From: Chrysaora quinquecirrha
Lineage: Eukaryota; Cnidaria; Scyphozoa; Semaeostomeae; Pelagiidae
Reading direction: 5' to 3'
Assembly: GCA_014526335.1 (NCBI GenBank)
Contig: JACTAT010000032.1
Coordinates: 4,872,914-4,936,913, forward strand
DNA length: 64,000 nucleotides
Shown here: one piece after another, positions 37,901-46,753 of the stretch
How the letters are laid out: every line of letters begins with the position of its first letter
Numbering within the stretch: the stretch's first letter is position 1
Position numbers and translations under genes: made by a program
Notes under the pieces: model-generated
Seen by the model: the letters and a program-made list of their open reading frames with translations, nothing else
Told to the model about the DNA's origin: nothing
Database searches by the model: none

Positions 37901-40378
37901 AAAATGACGAAGGAGAATAGAATATAAAGATTCTGAGAAAGAACTAAGCCATGATATTCATCACATCACTTTGATTAAAAGATTTATTTTCAAATATTGC
38001 AAGAAAAAATTTTCTTATATCTTACTTGACTGAAAAGTTTTACGATTTGCTTGTCTTTTAAGTTGTAAATCCGTTTCTGAACAGCAGGCAATAGGAGCTT
38101 CACAAGAAGATAAAGATCGCCATCATAATGACCTACAGAGAAAGGGTAAAAATGTATTTCAAATGAATTAGACCCAGCGATGTTCATTAATGTTGTTGGT
38201 CAAGACTCAAGATGCTATCTGAGTCTGCCCCTTGACAGTCTAATAAGCAAATCTGATACAATTTTAGATCATCAGGTATTGTACATGAAAAAAGTAACAG
38301 TTTACACAGGAATTCTGGGCAAAATAGATTGTCTATACATACCATTGTTACTATTTCTCCCAATAAACGATTTTATGATGGTTGTTTTCTGGTTGTAGCT
38401 TGGTTCATCTGCCAGCTCCTTGCACAGAATGCAAAAGTTTTTGAATGAACACTCACTGTTGGCTGCTGGAACTGGACGACTTACTAAGAAAAAGAACACA
38501 CTCTTTTTAAGGTATCACCACAGGCAACTGCCCTTATCTTGAGGTATCGTCAAGAGGCAGTGTGCAGCATCTACGGTGTGGAGTAGACATGCAAGCAAAG
38601 AAAGCAAAAATTGGGGGTAAGTCTGGGCTTACCCCAATGAAAAATTGCCTTTTTTGTTGCTTGAATTGCAATTTTTTATGTTCGAAGAATTTCGAACATA
38701 TTGGTGTGGGGTGGATGTCACTCACTCACTTACTAACTCACTAACTAACCAACGCTTGAACAATGGAAAACGTGTAACAATAGGGCCATTGTCAAGAATG
38801 CTATTAGGGCCATTGTCTCGGCCATTTATGCGCAATTTGCGGTTAGTTCTTCACAATCAAGGCCAGCAATCCCCTTTGTCAATTTAAGGTCATGTGACAA
38901 TTTTTCTCCTCGCACATGCTTGATTGCATATGACTCATGTTGTTTACCAAATGAAGCTGGCAAATTGCCACCTTGGTTCCGTAAATGACATTTCACGCAT
39001 TTTCAACATTGATCAAAGAGTCTTGGCAAAGAGCGGCAATTTCAAAACAGCTTTCAAAACAAATCCTCATTTTTATCATCCTCACCATTAAAATCGTCAT
39101 AATAATTATAATAATAATAATAATAATAATAATAATCACCATCGTCATCATCATCATCATCATCATCATGATTACCATCACCATCATGGATGGTGTGGCT
39201 GCGGCAAGATCTAAAGGAACGACCCACCACCACAATCACCCCTACAACCATCACCACCACCACCCCTATCACCACCACCACAACTACCCCTACAACCATC
39301 ACCACGATCACCCCCTATCACAACCACGCCCCCAATCACCACCACCACAACCACCCCTACAACCATCACCACGACCACCCTTATCACCACCACCCCCCTA
39401 TAACCACCACCACAACCACCCCTACAACCATCACCACGATCACCCCTATCACAACCACCACAACCACCCCCTACCTAAAGCACCACAACCACATCTTCCA
39501 CCACCACCACACCCACCCTACCACCACAATCACCCCTACCAACAGCATCACAATCATCGTGGTCATCAACATCATCATCATAACCACCACCATTATCATA
39601 AAAATCATTATCGTCATCAATGCGCATACCGATAAACATCTTTCATTATGTGACCGAAATACTGTAGCTATATTCAACCAGAGTTGTTCTTCGAACATGC
39701 CCATAGGGCCCCTATGTTTAATTTTCTTCTTTTAAGTCCATGTTGCTTACTTTTTGTACCCCACTCCAACATTTGCCATCAAATTCATACCAATGTAAAA
39801 TGGTCCTTCAGAAAAACTGGGTGGACATGGACATCTCTCCTTAGGCAACCCCACTGTGCCAACCCTGGTTATGGCAATAATGTGATAAAGCTTTGGAAAG
39901 ATAAGCAAATTGTTGGACAAAAAATTATTGCATTGTTTTCTTCCAGTGTCGAAAATAACTGCAAAATTGGAGTTTCACATAGAAATTTCTATTTTGAAAT
40001 CTCGGGTCCCAATGCCATAATAAATAGACCAACAATTTTTATGTATAGTATATAGACTGTTGCTAATAGGTATTTTTTATTGGGATAAATAAGACTATCT
40101 AGTATCTAGATGACAACAGTATTACAGAAGGCAAGGGTACCAAAGTTACCCTGATCAGATTCTTTTTGCTTTGATTTCTTGCCTGCAAACAACAGTGTTG
40201 ACTGCTTTGTTTTGCTGGATTTGGTGGCTTGAGCTCCATCTAGAATGAAAAAATTATAAATTTTTAAATGAATCCGATTTTTCATAGGCACTATATCAAG
40301 CTTGTTTTTCATAGATGAGCTAAAATAAATAAAATTGAATGAAATTTAATTACCTGCCGATTTTGGTATCTTTGGCAT
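16581..40378 (-). CDS. LIG3: DNA ligase III, about 24 exons found
   Basis: ATP-dependent ligase that seals nicks in base-excision and single-strand-break repair, partner of XRCC1, also the mitochondrial ligase. Exons: 40378-40354, 40239-40150, 38483-38343, 38132-38026, 36132-36088, 35957-35871, 32117-32038, 31807-31730, 31130-30968, 30085-29996, 29059-28994, 28304-28236, 27738-27676, 26161-26074, 25134-25057, 24791-24756, 23560-23473, 22853-22711, 22534-22460, 21567-21421, 20130-19947, 18473-18388, 17581-17515, 16691-16581. Order: short N terminus, DNA-binding domain (KNFCILCKELADEPSYN, VKLLLPAVQKRIYNLKDKQI), adenylation domain (AEIKYDGERVQ), OB fold (LEGLVLKDLQ, YKPGKRHWLK, GAYFGTGNKG), acidic-then-lysine linker, BRCT (YDGDVIDEY...HADWIWECIK). 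About 735 residues. No zinc finger. A TAG lies directly before the ATG, so no upstream mitochondrial start in this reading. One exon between 27676 and 26161 is missing, and the joins around the linker exon do not keep phase. Confidence 0.95.
16800..16990 (-). repeat. tRNA-like SINE copy
   Basis: The minus strand carries a B-box-like GGGTTCGAGCCCAGCC. The flank CTCGATTAGTTAACCTACTA also occurs beside the copies at 26563-26830. Confidence 0.55.
18536..19043. mobile_element. GATATCATCAGTAC-type element (minus orientation)
   Basis: Termini CCCAGGTAATGTTTGTGAAG and its complement ending CATTACCCGGG at 19043. The whole interior is about 20 variants of TACTGATGATATCCCTCCAC, the complement of the unit in the 29.2-kb copy. 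The long frames on the minus strand are repeat artefacts. Confidence 0.8.
19235..19472 (-). repeat. tRNA-derived SINE with 3' body
   Basis: Minus strand: a tRNA-like head (GTGGCCTAGTAGTAGAGTGC, GAGGTCTTGGTATCAATCC) followed by a body with TAGGGGTAAATGG-like text. It ends in a short GTAA repeat (19232-19248). Confidence 0.55.
19947..20130 (-). CDS. LIG3: LIG3 linker exon, acidic then lysine-rich
   Basis: After TTTCAG, the frame gives a strongly acidic stretch (EKDEDVDDQNEEESDESD) followed by a basic one (KEKGKKRKALKSKKKKK) that could be a nuclear localisation signal between OB fold and BRCT. The phase does not fit either neighbour: exon 21567-21421 ends in phase 0, while this frame needs phase 1, and the strong donor GTAAGA leaves phase 2 where 18473 needs 0 (the weaker GTGGTT would fit). 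A missing small exon or a length error is likely. Confidence 0.6.
20241..20655. mobile_element. GGCCTTTTCAAAGAGGTCTGGGT-type inverted-repeat element
   Basis: About 90-bp imperfect terminal inverted repeats beginning AATAGACCTTTTCAAAGAGG and containing ATTTTCTGGAAAATGGTAGA and GAGTAAGGGAATCC. Another full copy lies at 24132-24590, and a half copy at about 16290-16425. Confidence 0.7.
21018..21115 (-). repeat. tRNA-derived SINE (head)
   Basis: Same family as 7112-7195. Minus-strand A box TAGCTCAGTGG and B box GGTTCGAATCC. It lies in a ligase III intron. Confidence 0.6.
21788..22190. mobile_element. palindromic GGGGGTACTTC element
   Basis: Left GGTACTTCATTGTTCAAATG...AGACGTGCCGCCCAG, right TGGGCGGCACGTCTAG...CAATGGAAGTACCCC: inverted termini of about 45 bp. 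The interior repeats ACCCAT-containing blocks (TTTTACCCATTTG, CTACCCATGTGTAGAG, CAACCCATATGTAGGG). Halves recur at 7380-7560, 50460-50590 and 54997-55140. Confidence 0.7.
22910..23245. mobile_element. TACAC-type element, word AAGAAAC (right end missing)
   Basis: Left end ACACTTTTTTTATAAGAAAC. The interior has AGTTTCTTAACTTTTGG, AGTTTCTTAGCAG, GAGTTTCTTATC and AGTTTCTAAACC, with the phrase AGTACTSAAAG. The right terminus is not visible. Confidence 0.5.
23627..23885. mobile_element. GTGGTGG-type element
   Basis: Starts ACACACTAGCGAACCAATAT, then blocks of GTGGGTTATTATGCTTGATG and GTACTGTAGTGGATAAGCAC, and ends near CTTGATCTATAGACTTTAGC. Confidence 0.6.
24132..24590. mobile_element. GGCCTTTTCAAAGAGGTCTGGGT-type inverted-repeat element
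   Basis: Terminal inverted repeats of about 80 bp (TAGGCCTTTTCAATGAGGTC / GAAGTCTAGG...GAGAGGTCTG). Same family as 20241-20655. Confidence 0.65.
25574..25832. mobile_element. TACAC-type element, word AAGCAAC
   Basis: Left GCACTTTTTTTTTAAATAAG then CAAC, right GTTGCTTATTTAAAAAGTGT. TTGCTTA occurs four times inside, with GCCCTCAAAGTTGCTT. A close relative inserted in one copy of the 2.6-kb duplication lies at 52754-53005. Confidence 0.7.
26563..26830 (+). repeat. two tandem tRNA-like SINE copies
   Basis: GGTGCTGTGGCGTAGTGGTG and, about 135 bp on, GGTGCTGTGGCGTCGTGGTG: A-box-like heads. The first copy carries a GTTCGAGCCCAGC B box. The tail CTCGATTAGTTTACCTACTA is shared with 16800-16990. Confidence 0.55.
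26907..27328. mobile_element. hairpin element, about 420 bp
   Basis: Near-perfect inverted halves: TACACCTTTTCAACTAAGAG at the left and CTTAGTTGAAAAGGTGTATT at the right, meeting around AAATTTTACACCCCCAGTCA near 27115. The likely site of the missing ligase III exon is in this same intron. Confidence 0.75.
29230..29927. mobile_element. GATATCATCAGTAC-type element (plus orientation)
   Basis: Termini CCCGGGTAATTTCCGTGCAG and complement CTGCACATACATTATTACAC ending CGGG. The interior is about 25 head-to-tail variants of CAGTACAGTGGAGGGATATC plus AT, then a short inverted portion after 29800. Long frames here are repeat artefacts. Confidence 0.8.
29996..30085 (-). CDS. LIG3: LIG3 exon with the adenylated lysine
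   Basis: Thirty residues with ligase motif I (KYDGER). The AMP-accepting lysine is the codon at 30017-30019. The exon is in phase 0 at both ends, with clean ATTTCAG and CAG|GTAGAA signals. It joins 30968 upstream (TPVKPML|AEAA) and 29059 downstream (GERVQ|VHKQG), as in animal ligase III. Confidence 0.95.
30300..30905. repeat. GTTA/GTCA tetranucleotide microsatellite
   Basis: A (TTAG)n start, then about 76 uninterrupted copies of GTCA (30366-30672), then a degenerate (TTAG)n tail to about 30905. It lies in a ligase III intron. Confidence 0.95.
31360..31625. repeat. TAAACGCCC-type word repeat
   Basis: Repeats of AATAAACG, CTAAACGCCCATTC, TTAACGCCCATCTGCAATAA and ATAAACGCCCAC within 265 bp, resembling the G-rich element at 46357-46753 in build. 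Confidence 0.35.
31825..32000. repeat. (ATC)n microsatellite
   Basis: About 55 ATC-type triplets with few interruptions. It produces poly-Ile and poly-Met open frames on opposite strands that are not genes. Confidence 0.95.
32038..32117 (-). CDS. LIG3: LIG3 exon with GC donor
   Basis: Reads VDSLLDDLAAETKEDDQLRV... of the DNA-binding domain. Only AAAAG|GCAAGT gives the phase (2) needed by the next exon (G TGC ACT CCA at 31807), so the intron starts with GC instead of GT. The downstream intron contains an ATC microsatellite at 31825-32000. Confidence 0.8.
32709..33920. repeat. 56-bp satellite, about 21 units
   Basis: Unit with core CCTCTACGATCTCAAAAGCA, GACGTTTCCGAGACAGTTGA and ACCTTGCCATTATCAG. 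Units are very similar; differences cluster at TATC/TAAT after CCAT and at TTTCC/TTTCT. Some units are shortened (32848-32870, 33780, 33850). The array stops about 14 bp before the GPCR start codon. Because 56 is not a multiple of 3, the open frames in it are incidental. Confidence 0.95.
33934..34816 (+). CDS. class A GPCR, single exon, two frameshifts
   Basis: Rhodopsin-like seven-transmembrane receptor of about 295 residues, antisense inside a ligase III intron. The start ATG is in the context ACCATGG. TM1 LLSCISILLNSLGVYLLAVH holds the TM1 Asn. The TM3 end IDRFIGAIFPLKHR corresponds to the DRY region. TM4 and TM5 are hydrophobic (WIISIAASIIVIVVIL, IVVLVFFITYGSILVNII). TM7 ends DPLFYIF in place of NPxxY, then a short tail with two Cys that could be palmitoylated. 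The ligand is unknown. The frame shifts by one base at 34080-34084 and 34547-34550, each mended by one more A in an A run. Whether it is a pseudogene or has sequence errors is unresolved; the framework is otherwise intact. Confidence 0.75.
34840..35232. mobile_element. TACAC/GTGTA inverted-repeat element, word AAGAAAC
   Basis: Left TACACAATTTTTTTATAAGA, right TTTCTTATAAAAAACTTGTA. AAGAAACTTTTAGAACTAG-like phrases recur five times. It begins 24 bp after the GPCR stop. Confidence 0.7.
36457..36828. mobile_element. TACAC/GTGTA inverted-repeat element, word AAGGAAC
   Basis: Left TACACGTTTTTTTTTTATAA then GGAAC, right GTTCCTTATAAAAAAAACGT then GTA. GTTCCTTA occurs seven or more times inside, often with GAGGCTGRAGTTCC. 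Confidence 0.75.
37141..37527. mobile_element. TACAC/GTGTA inverted-repeat element, word AAGGAA(T/G)
   Basis: Left TACACGCATTTTTTTTATAG then GAAGT, right CTTCCTTATAAAAAAAATGC then GTGTA. ATTCCTTA recurs about seven times with AGTACT phrases. The reversed sister copy is at 44327-44710. Confidence 0.75.
39085..39620. repeat. AAT / ATC / ACC compound microsatellite
   Basis: (AAT)n then (ATC)n, then about 350 bp of CACCACAACCACCCCTAYAA units, then (ATC)n again. The His/Pro/Thr-rich frames on the + strand and Val/Gly-rich frames on the - strand are artefacts. Confidence 0.9.
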
Positions 40379-40379
40379 A

Positions 40380-40760
40380 TTCTAGTCTGAAATACAAAGT
40401 TTAAAAAAAACTTTTAGTTAGTCTTTTCTTCAGTTAGACTTAGAATAACAGAGGTTATATAAGGTAGTTAGGCCGGCCGATGGGCCTAAAAAAAGTAAAA
40501 CGCCGGTTTATGGTCTAAAAAGTGTTGAAACAAAAAGGCGGGAGTTTACCTGCAAAACCTTTCATTTAACTGGTTAAATTCCAAGATCTTGTAGCAAAGA
40601 TGAGGATGCTTCAAAAACAAGAAGTTAGAAAGACACGAGAAAATGTTCTGGAAAACAACAAAACTGCAACAACAATGAACGCCACTAGACTGATTACCTG
40701 AGTCGTAGTTATCGCTATTCAAATGAATCGCCTGGACGCTCAAACTACGACTCATAATCG
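40380..40760. promoter_or_regulatory. likely 5' region of LIG3
   Basis: Upstream of the first coding exon. TTTGTATTTCAG ends 9 bases before the ATG and could be an acceptor for a 5' UTR exon; an in-frame TAG lies just before the ATG. No clear core promoter was identified. Confidence 0.3.
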
Positions 40761-41400
40761 AACGGTTATCTTTCTGGACTTACTTTTTCTGCCTCGTTCT
40801 CAAATTACCATGGTGACAATGATGTCAACGGTAAGTGGTTGTAATGGCCTAAATTTACCGGGTCTAAAACGCCGTGAAAAGCAATGTTTCTTTGTGTTAA
40901 AAGTCAACTTACTATTTGTTTTGCAGAAAGCTCTTACCAATCCAGCTTTTTCGATATTTGTTCCAAACATTTTGCAAAATTTAGTACTAAATCGGCTGCC
41001 GAATAGGGCTCGTATATTTTGCTGTGAGGAGGCAACGAACCAGCCTCGTTTAGACTGATTACCTGAGTCCCACTCATCGCAAACAGCAGGAACAACAACA
41101 ACAACCATATAGCTGTTTGCTCAAAGTTTGAGCGTCCAGCATAGACTCAATAGCGATAACTACGACTCTTGTAATAAGTCTACGTAACAACCTCGTACCC
41201 AGGGTAAATAGGACCTCTACGTGAACACTGCGCTGAACCTATCTGTTGCGGGCTGAGCTAACAACAACAACAACAGATATCCTTGGGAACGAAGTTGTGT
41301 CCGTAATATTGAGTCCCAGTTTGAGCGATCTCGGTTTGGTGTAGTCTCGGTCTGGTGAGCGATAACTGGGACTCAGGTAATAAGTCTAGAACGCCACTTC
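40688..41400. repeat. nested TAGACTTATTACCTGAGTC inverted repeats
   Basis: Four related termini: GACTGATTACCTGAGTCGTA (40689), AGACTGATTACCTGAGTCCC (41052), complement ACGACTCTTGTAATAAGTCT (about 41162) and ACTCAGGTAATAAGTCTAG (about 41373). This suggests two short TIR elements. Solo termini occur near 18236 and 63165. AAC/GTT triplet runs lie between them. Confidence 0.5.
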
Positions 41401-41454
41401 CTTCTCCTAACAATTATGTTGTTGTTGTTGAAGCCCGTTCCATGTTTTGGTCCA

Positions 41455-42000
41455 AGCATCTTCACTTCATACCGTATTCATTGGCATCTTCATTGCATAC
41501 TTTATTATTAGCATCTTCATTTCATACCGTAATCATTGGCATCTTCATTGCATGCTTTATTATTAGCATCTTCATTTCATACCGTATTCATTAGCATCTT
41601 CATTGCATACTTTATTATTAGCATCTTCATTTCATACCGTAATCATTGGCATCTTCATTGCATACTTTATTATTAGCATCTTCATTTCATACCGTATTCA
41701 TTAGCATCTTCATTGCATACTTTATCATTAGCATCTTCATATCATACCGTAATCATTGGCATCTTCATTGCATACTTTATTATTAGCATCTTCATTTCAT
41801 ACTGTACCCATTAGCAACTTCATTTCATACCGTATTCATTAGCATCTTCATTGCATACTTTATTATTAGCATCTTCATTTCAAACCTTATTCATTAGCAT
41901 CTTCATTTCATACCCTATTCATTAGCATCTTCATTGCATACTTTATTATTAGCATCTTCATTTCATACCGTATTCATTAGCATCTTCATTGCATACTATT
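41455..42000. repeat. 27/28-bp dimeric tandem repeat
   Basis: Alternating units GCATCTTCATTTCATACCGT + ATTCATTA and GCATCTTCATTGCATACTTT + ATTATTA, about 20 units in all. Confidence 0.9.
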
Positions 42001-42009
42001 GCATAGCAT

Positions 42010-43350
42010 TGCTGTCGCAATGTGCGAAGGATAGCGGTAAAATGCTTACCAAAGAGTGTTTGCAAGAATTTGCAACAATGAAACAATGATTTGACAAATT
42101 AATCAATGCCCAGCAGTACAATAGCTGCAGCAAAACTGATTATGATCATGATGATCATGATTATCAAAATGATCATGAGCACGACGATGATGATGATGAC
42201 CATGATTATCAAAATGATCATGACCATGACGATGATGATGATGACCATGATTATCACAAACGGCACTTCGCCTATTTCTAAACAAGCACAAATTTGAAAA
42301 ACAGTATTTCTAGAAATACTAAAAAATCCTAGATATTTATGTGTTCAAGTTTTCATAGAATTGTTTGCCTTTGAATATTGCATCGAATTTTTGAGATTTG
42401 CAGACATTCACTGATTGCTCTAAATTTTCTCGATTCCCAAATTTGCATACATAGTTTTAAGATTTTGCGTTATTTTCAATAAAGAGGAGAGAACGGAGAG
42501 TGCTTGTGGCGTAATAGAAACTCTTGCCAAGTTTATCGACATCTTAACTGAAGATTGTCGAGACCCTAGCTGGCTTGCATAAACAAACAATCTACCATCT
42601 CCCGACCTAATTGCCAATGAGTAATCACCACTAATGGCTACTTTAACAGTTGATTGCCATTCGAAAACATGTTTATGTCGACTTTCACGCACAATTCATG
42701 TAAATTAAGCCTAGCCGTGATTTTCGCTCAATCATAATCAATGTATTTGAAATATTATACGATAGTCATAATTATATCAGCCTGAAAAATTTTTGATCCA
42801 AAATTGAGGGACAGATCTCCAGTAAATAAATGCTAATATAATCCATATGTATTCTTTTCGTGGTACTCATTTGCTTTTATGCACCGCACCTACGGACCGC
42901 GAAAGCATAAAAGAGTAAACGAAACTATTGAAATTGAAGATCAAAAAATGAAAAACTTTGTTGAAGGGCATAAACGGATAGAGTTGTTGCAATAAAAAAT
43001 TCGAGTATGAAAGCATGAAAATCAAAACCAAACGAGCATAAAAAATATTGAGAGTACCGTGAAACGGGGATCGACCTTCAGACCTCAAGTTCAAGAAGGC
43101 GGTGGTTTAGACCAGTGCGCCACAGTAGCAAATGCTGCTAATTGGTGTTCATTGTCAAGTAATTGATTTTTGTTAATGATACCACTAATGGTGACACTTA
43201 CGGCGACTTCAGAGTTTACTTACGTATATTTGCAGTCAATCTATTGTTACATTTTGGCAAAAAAGAGCGTCTTAAGTAGGTAGGTAGGTAGGCAGGTCTA
43301 TACCTGTATCCGTGACATCGCATCCCCACATAATGTGCTCATCCTTCGCA
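42010..43350. mobile_element. TGTGCGAAGGAT inverted-terminus element
   Basis: Left GCAATGTGCGAAGGATAGCG, right ATCCTTCGCACATAAAA. The part 42598-43350 is about 85-90 percent similar by eye to 55180-55700, a second copy lying in the LINE. It contains a tRNA-like stretch on the minus strand (43040-43135; GGCGCACTGGTCTAAACCAC and GGTCGATCCCCGTTTC) and a minus-strand frame 42692-42420 of unknown nature that may be a remnant of an element protein. Confidence 0.5.
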
Positions 43351-43368
43351 CATAAAACAGAAAAGAGG

Positions 43369-43990
43369 CTTCAGAGGCTCCAGCCCCCCCCCAGTTCCGG
43401 TTTACAAGTATAATACGTTTTAATATGCAGTTCAATTCAATATACATAATAAATGCAGTACAATACATTGTCGTAAATTATTCCAATACCCAATACCAAT
43501 AAGCAAAAAACAGAAAACAGTCTTCAGGGGCTCCAGTCCCCCCGTTCCGTTTTACAAGTATAATACGTTTTAATATGCAGTTCAATTCAATATACATAAT
43601 AAATGCAATACAATACATTGTCATAAATTATTCCAATACCCAATACCAATAAGCAAAAAACAGAAAACAGTCTTCAGGGGCTCCAGTCCCCCCCCGTTCC
43701 GTTTTACAAGTATAATACGTTTTAATATGCAGTTCAATTCAATATACACAATAAATGCAATACAATACATTGTCGTAAATGATTCTAATACCCAATACCA
43801 ATAAGCAAAAAACAGAAAACAGTCTTCAGGGACTCCAGGCCCCCCCCCGTTCCGTTTTACAAGTATAATACGTTTTAATATGCAGTTCAATTCAATATAC
43901 ACAATAAATGCAATACAATACATTGTCGTAGATGATTCTAATACCCAATACCAATAAGCAAAAAAAAGGAAAGGAAAGAGGCTTCAGAGG
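43369..43990. repeat. about 152-bp tandem repeat, four units
   Basis: Units start CTTCAGGGGCTCCAG then a C run of variable length, and contain ACAAGTATAATACGTTTTAA and CCAATACCCAATACCAATAA. Spacing of the TCAGGGG start is 150 to 158 bp. Confidence 0.9.
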
Positions 43991-44163
43991 CTCCAGGATT
44001 TGTTAGGGTGACATGAACCATAAACTGAATCTGATGACAATAAACTCTAAGCTCCACTTTAGACTCCAATTTCTTGTTGTCAGCGCCAACAGGATGCCGA
44101 CTGAGGAAAACCCAATCTTTGCTGCCAAGCGCATCGCAGGACCGTTTACTCGTTGCTTTCTGG
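43938..44163 (-). CDS. possible orphan exon, unknown protein
   Basis: A strong acceptor (TTTTTCTTGTCCAG) precedes a frame of about 50 convincing residues (KATSKRSCDALGSKDWVFLS..., KKLESKVELRVYCHQIQFM). After about 44010 it runs into the 152-bp repeat and stops at 43938. I do not recognise it and saw no partner exons. It may be a captured or relic exon. Confidence 0.3.
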
Positions 44164-44326
44164 ACAAGAAAAACAACATTTTTGTCAATGCATAATAATG
44201 TCATCAATCTAATTAATAATGTAATAATGAAACAGATAACAAATGCACATCTGTTCAAAATCAAAAGGTTTCAATGGGAAATGTTTATTAAAATCATAAA
44301 AAATTACCAAAAAGAGAAAAACGTAA

Positions 44327-44710
44327 TACACGCATTTTTTTATAAGGAAGTGTTTTATAAGAAAGGTAGTACTCGGGCTGGCAAAAACTTAAGGAATTTC
44401 TGGTACTGGACCGGAGACTACTAAGGAATCTGACTTTTTCTTTAACTTAGCATTTCGATTAAAAAAATGAAGTTTTGAATTAACAGAGCAAGCAATACTT
44501 ATCGCCAATGGTTTTCAATCAGTATTCATTTCTAATCGTCTTCTGAAACCTTTATGACCTATATTTCCTTGATCATTGGTTGTTTTTAAGAATCACAAAG
44601 TAAGAAGTTAAGGAATTGCTAAGGAATATTGAGTACTCAATTTTCACCATCAGTTAAGGAATTTTCAGTACTGACCCTGAGCCGAACTTCCTTATAAAAA
44701 AATGCGTGTA
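44327..44710. mobile_element. TACAC/GTGTA inverted-repeat element, word AAGGAA
   Basis: Reverse-oriented sister of 37141-37527 with long shared phrases (GGTACTGGACCGGAGACTAC; GAGTACTCAATTTTCACCAT). AAGGAAT recurs through the interior. Confidence 0.75.
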
Positions 44711-44984
44711 AACAACGAGAATTAAATATTACAGAGTCAGAACAGTACAGGATAACATAAAAAGTTAAAAATTTACTGTATATATATCTATATATTAATG
44801 CAGAAGTTTCCTTTTCCAAACATTTCCTTTGCTATTCGAATGACCAGCTCAAGAAAAGGGACCACATTCTCTTCCCGACTCTGGAATTTCTTCATCAAAA
44901 TGATATCCGGAAAAACGGCACGACGCCGTATGAAAAATATCCTACATACCACCTTATAAATCAGGGTTTATGAAGACTCTGTAT

Positions 44985-45378
44985 ACAGTTAAGTCTAACT
45001 CTCTCTTTCTCGAAAGGGGGATTTCGAGATAAAGATTCTGAAAAATTAGGAAATCTGGCCAGAAGTGCGAGAAAAGAGACAGGACTGCAGACAAGGCGCT
45101 CTCTAGTCACATCCTTAACTTCAGCTTTTCTTTCCTTTAAACGCTTGGCAAGATAGTGCTTTAAGGTATCCCAAACTTTTCAGAAGCCTCTTTCCTGGGG
45201 ACCGAAAATATTTTCGAAACAGAGATAATTTCCAGAGAAGAGAGTTCGAGATACGGATAGAAAATTAGGGGGGGGTGGGAGTAGCCAGAAGTGTCCAGCA
45301 GGGGATAGTGATTTCAGTTCGAGAGGGAAAAAAGTTCGAGTTGGTTACTCGAGATAGAGAGAGAGTTTACTGTATGAC
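44985..45378. mobile_element. TTCGAGATA-word inverted-repeat element
   Basis: Left ACAGTTAAGTCTAACTCTCT, right GAGAGAGAGTTTACTGTA. Inside, TTTCGAGATAAAG, GTTCGAGATACGG, GTTCGAGAGGG and ACTCGAGATAGAG recur. Confidence 0.5.
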
Positions 45379-46356
45379 AAGATGAGATGAAGATATCGAA
45401 ATTCCCGACTTCGTTTAGAAAACTGAAAAATATCCTTTAAATACCAGGAAGGCAAGTACTTTGAATAAGATCCCAATAGAACTATACGATTCTGCCTCAC
45501 TAATTTCCTTCAAACGAAGACTGAAGAAATTCCTTAGGTAGCGACCCGAACTCGATCCCATGGAAGAGCAGCTACATTATCGGTTCTTATGTTCATATAG
45601 TTTGTATCATTAATAATCAATTTTTTTCTGTGGTGTTGAAAGAATATTGTGTAAAAACGAGAATAAGAATAAAAAAAATGAACTTTAGAATGAGAATTTT
45701 ATTTCACATGGAATCCATGTACAGTAAAATATCAAAAAGGATCATACCTTACCTTTATGCAGAGATTTTCTTTAAAGAACGGCGAAGTGTTCTTTACCTG
45801 TGGATATAGACCCGTGCTTTGCTTCTACTCTATCTTCTATCTAAACTCAACTATCGCTTCTAAGCAAATGATCAAAGTTCCTTAGACTTGCGCTTTCTAA
45901 AGCATTTTCTGCAGATGAGCAGCAGGTGTGTGTAAATCAATGCAAGAAAAGTCGCTATCATTGGTTGATACTTGATTTTCGACACATGTTGCAGAGCTGT
46001 AAGGCCCAGACCCTTTTACGAGAGCGTAAACGTAAAGTTATTTTCTCGTTTGTCCGAAAGCCCCTTCACATCATCAATTTCAGAGAACTTTTAAACTCGC
46101 GGTTCAGTTCGAATGATTTCAATTCGGGTTTTCGAAGCGCGAAAATTTAATTAAAGCGGTTTTTCAAAATTTCAGAACTGCGAAAAAAGTTCGTGTGAGC
46201 AGAGCTTTCATCGCAGCGTGTCGAATGAGTAAAACGCGCAATTTTTATCCATTTGGTCTATATTTTGCAAAAAGGCCCCCTGAGGCCATCCCGAAAACTG
46301 TTATAACTCATCTGTGTGAATTATTGATCAGGCAGTACGGCAGAACCGTCTTCACT
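45379..46356. other. stretch with no recognised feature
   Basis: AT-rich. Only short frames without domains. No clear repeat structure seen. Confidence 0.3.
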
Positions 46357-46753
46357 TATAAAAGCTCTGTTTAGCCCCCGGGGGCTTATTTCAATTTGGA
46401 AGATTTTGAGGGGGGACTTATAAGAGAGGGGGGGACTTAGCTTATTTAGCATTATTTAGTATATTTTGCTTTTTTTGTCAGGTCGAATGTTGAATGTTAC
46501 AGACATTAGAAAATGAACTAAATAAGAAATTTTTAGCCTTAGTTTACATGAAATTCGTAGTTACAAAGTATAGTTGTTAGTTGTTGTAACACACAAGTTT
46601 GGGATATCAAGCAAGCTAATTTTGCCTGCTTACTACTGAACTGTAGAGGGGCTAAAAAAAGAGGGGTATTTAACAGAGAGGGAGCCTGTTTCAAAGGGGG
46701 GTTTAATAGAGAGGGGGGCTTAAAAGAGAGAGGGGGCTTAATAGAGCTTTTAC
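46357..46753. mobile_element. GGGGGCTTAATAGAG-word inverted-repeat element
   Basis: Left TATAAAAGCTCTGTTTAGCC then CCCG, right GGGGGCTTAATAGAGCTTTT. The interior repeats AGAGGGGGGACTTATAAGAG-like blocks with TTTAATAGAGAGGGGGGCTT. Confidence 0.6.

Noticed and set aside
38985..39735. His/Thr/Pro-rich 'proteins' on + and Gly/Val-rich on -
   Set aside because: All derive from the CACCACAACC / ATC compound microsatellite.
42420..42692. 90-residue minus frame as an independent gene
   Set aside because: It lies within a TIR element shared with the LINE insertion; no recognisable domain, so kept only as a possible element remnant.
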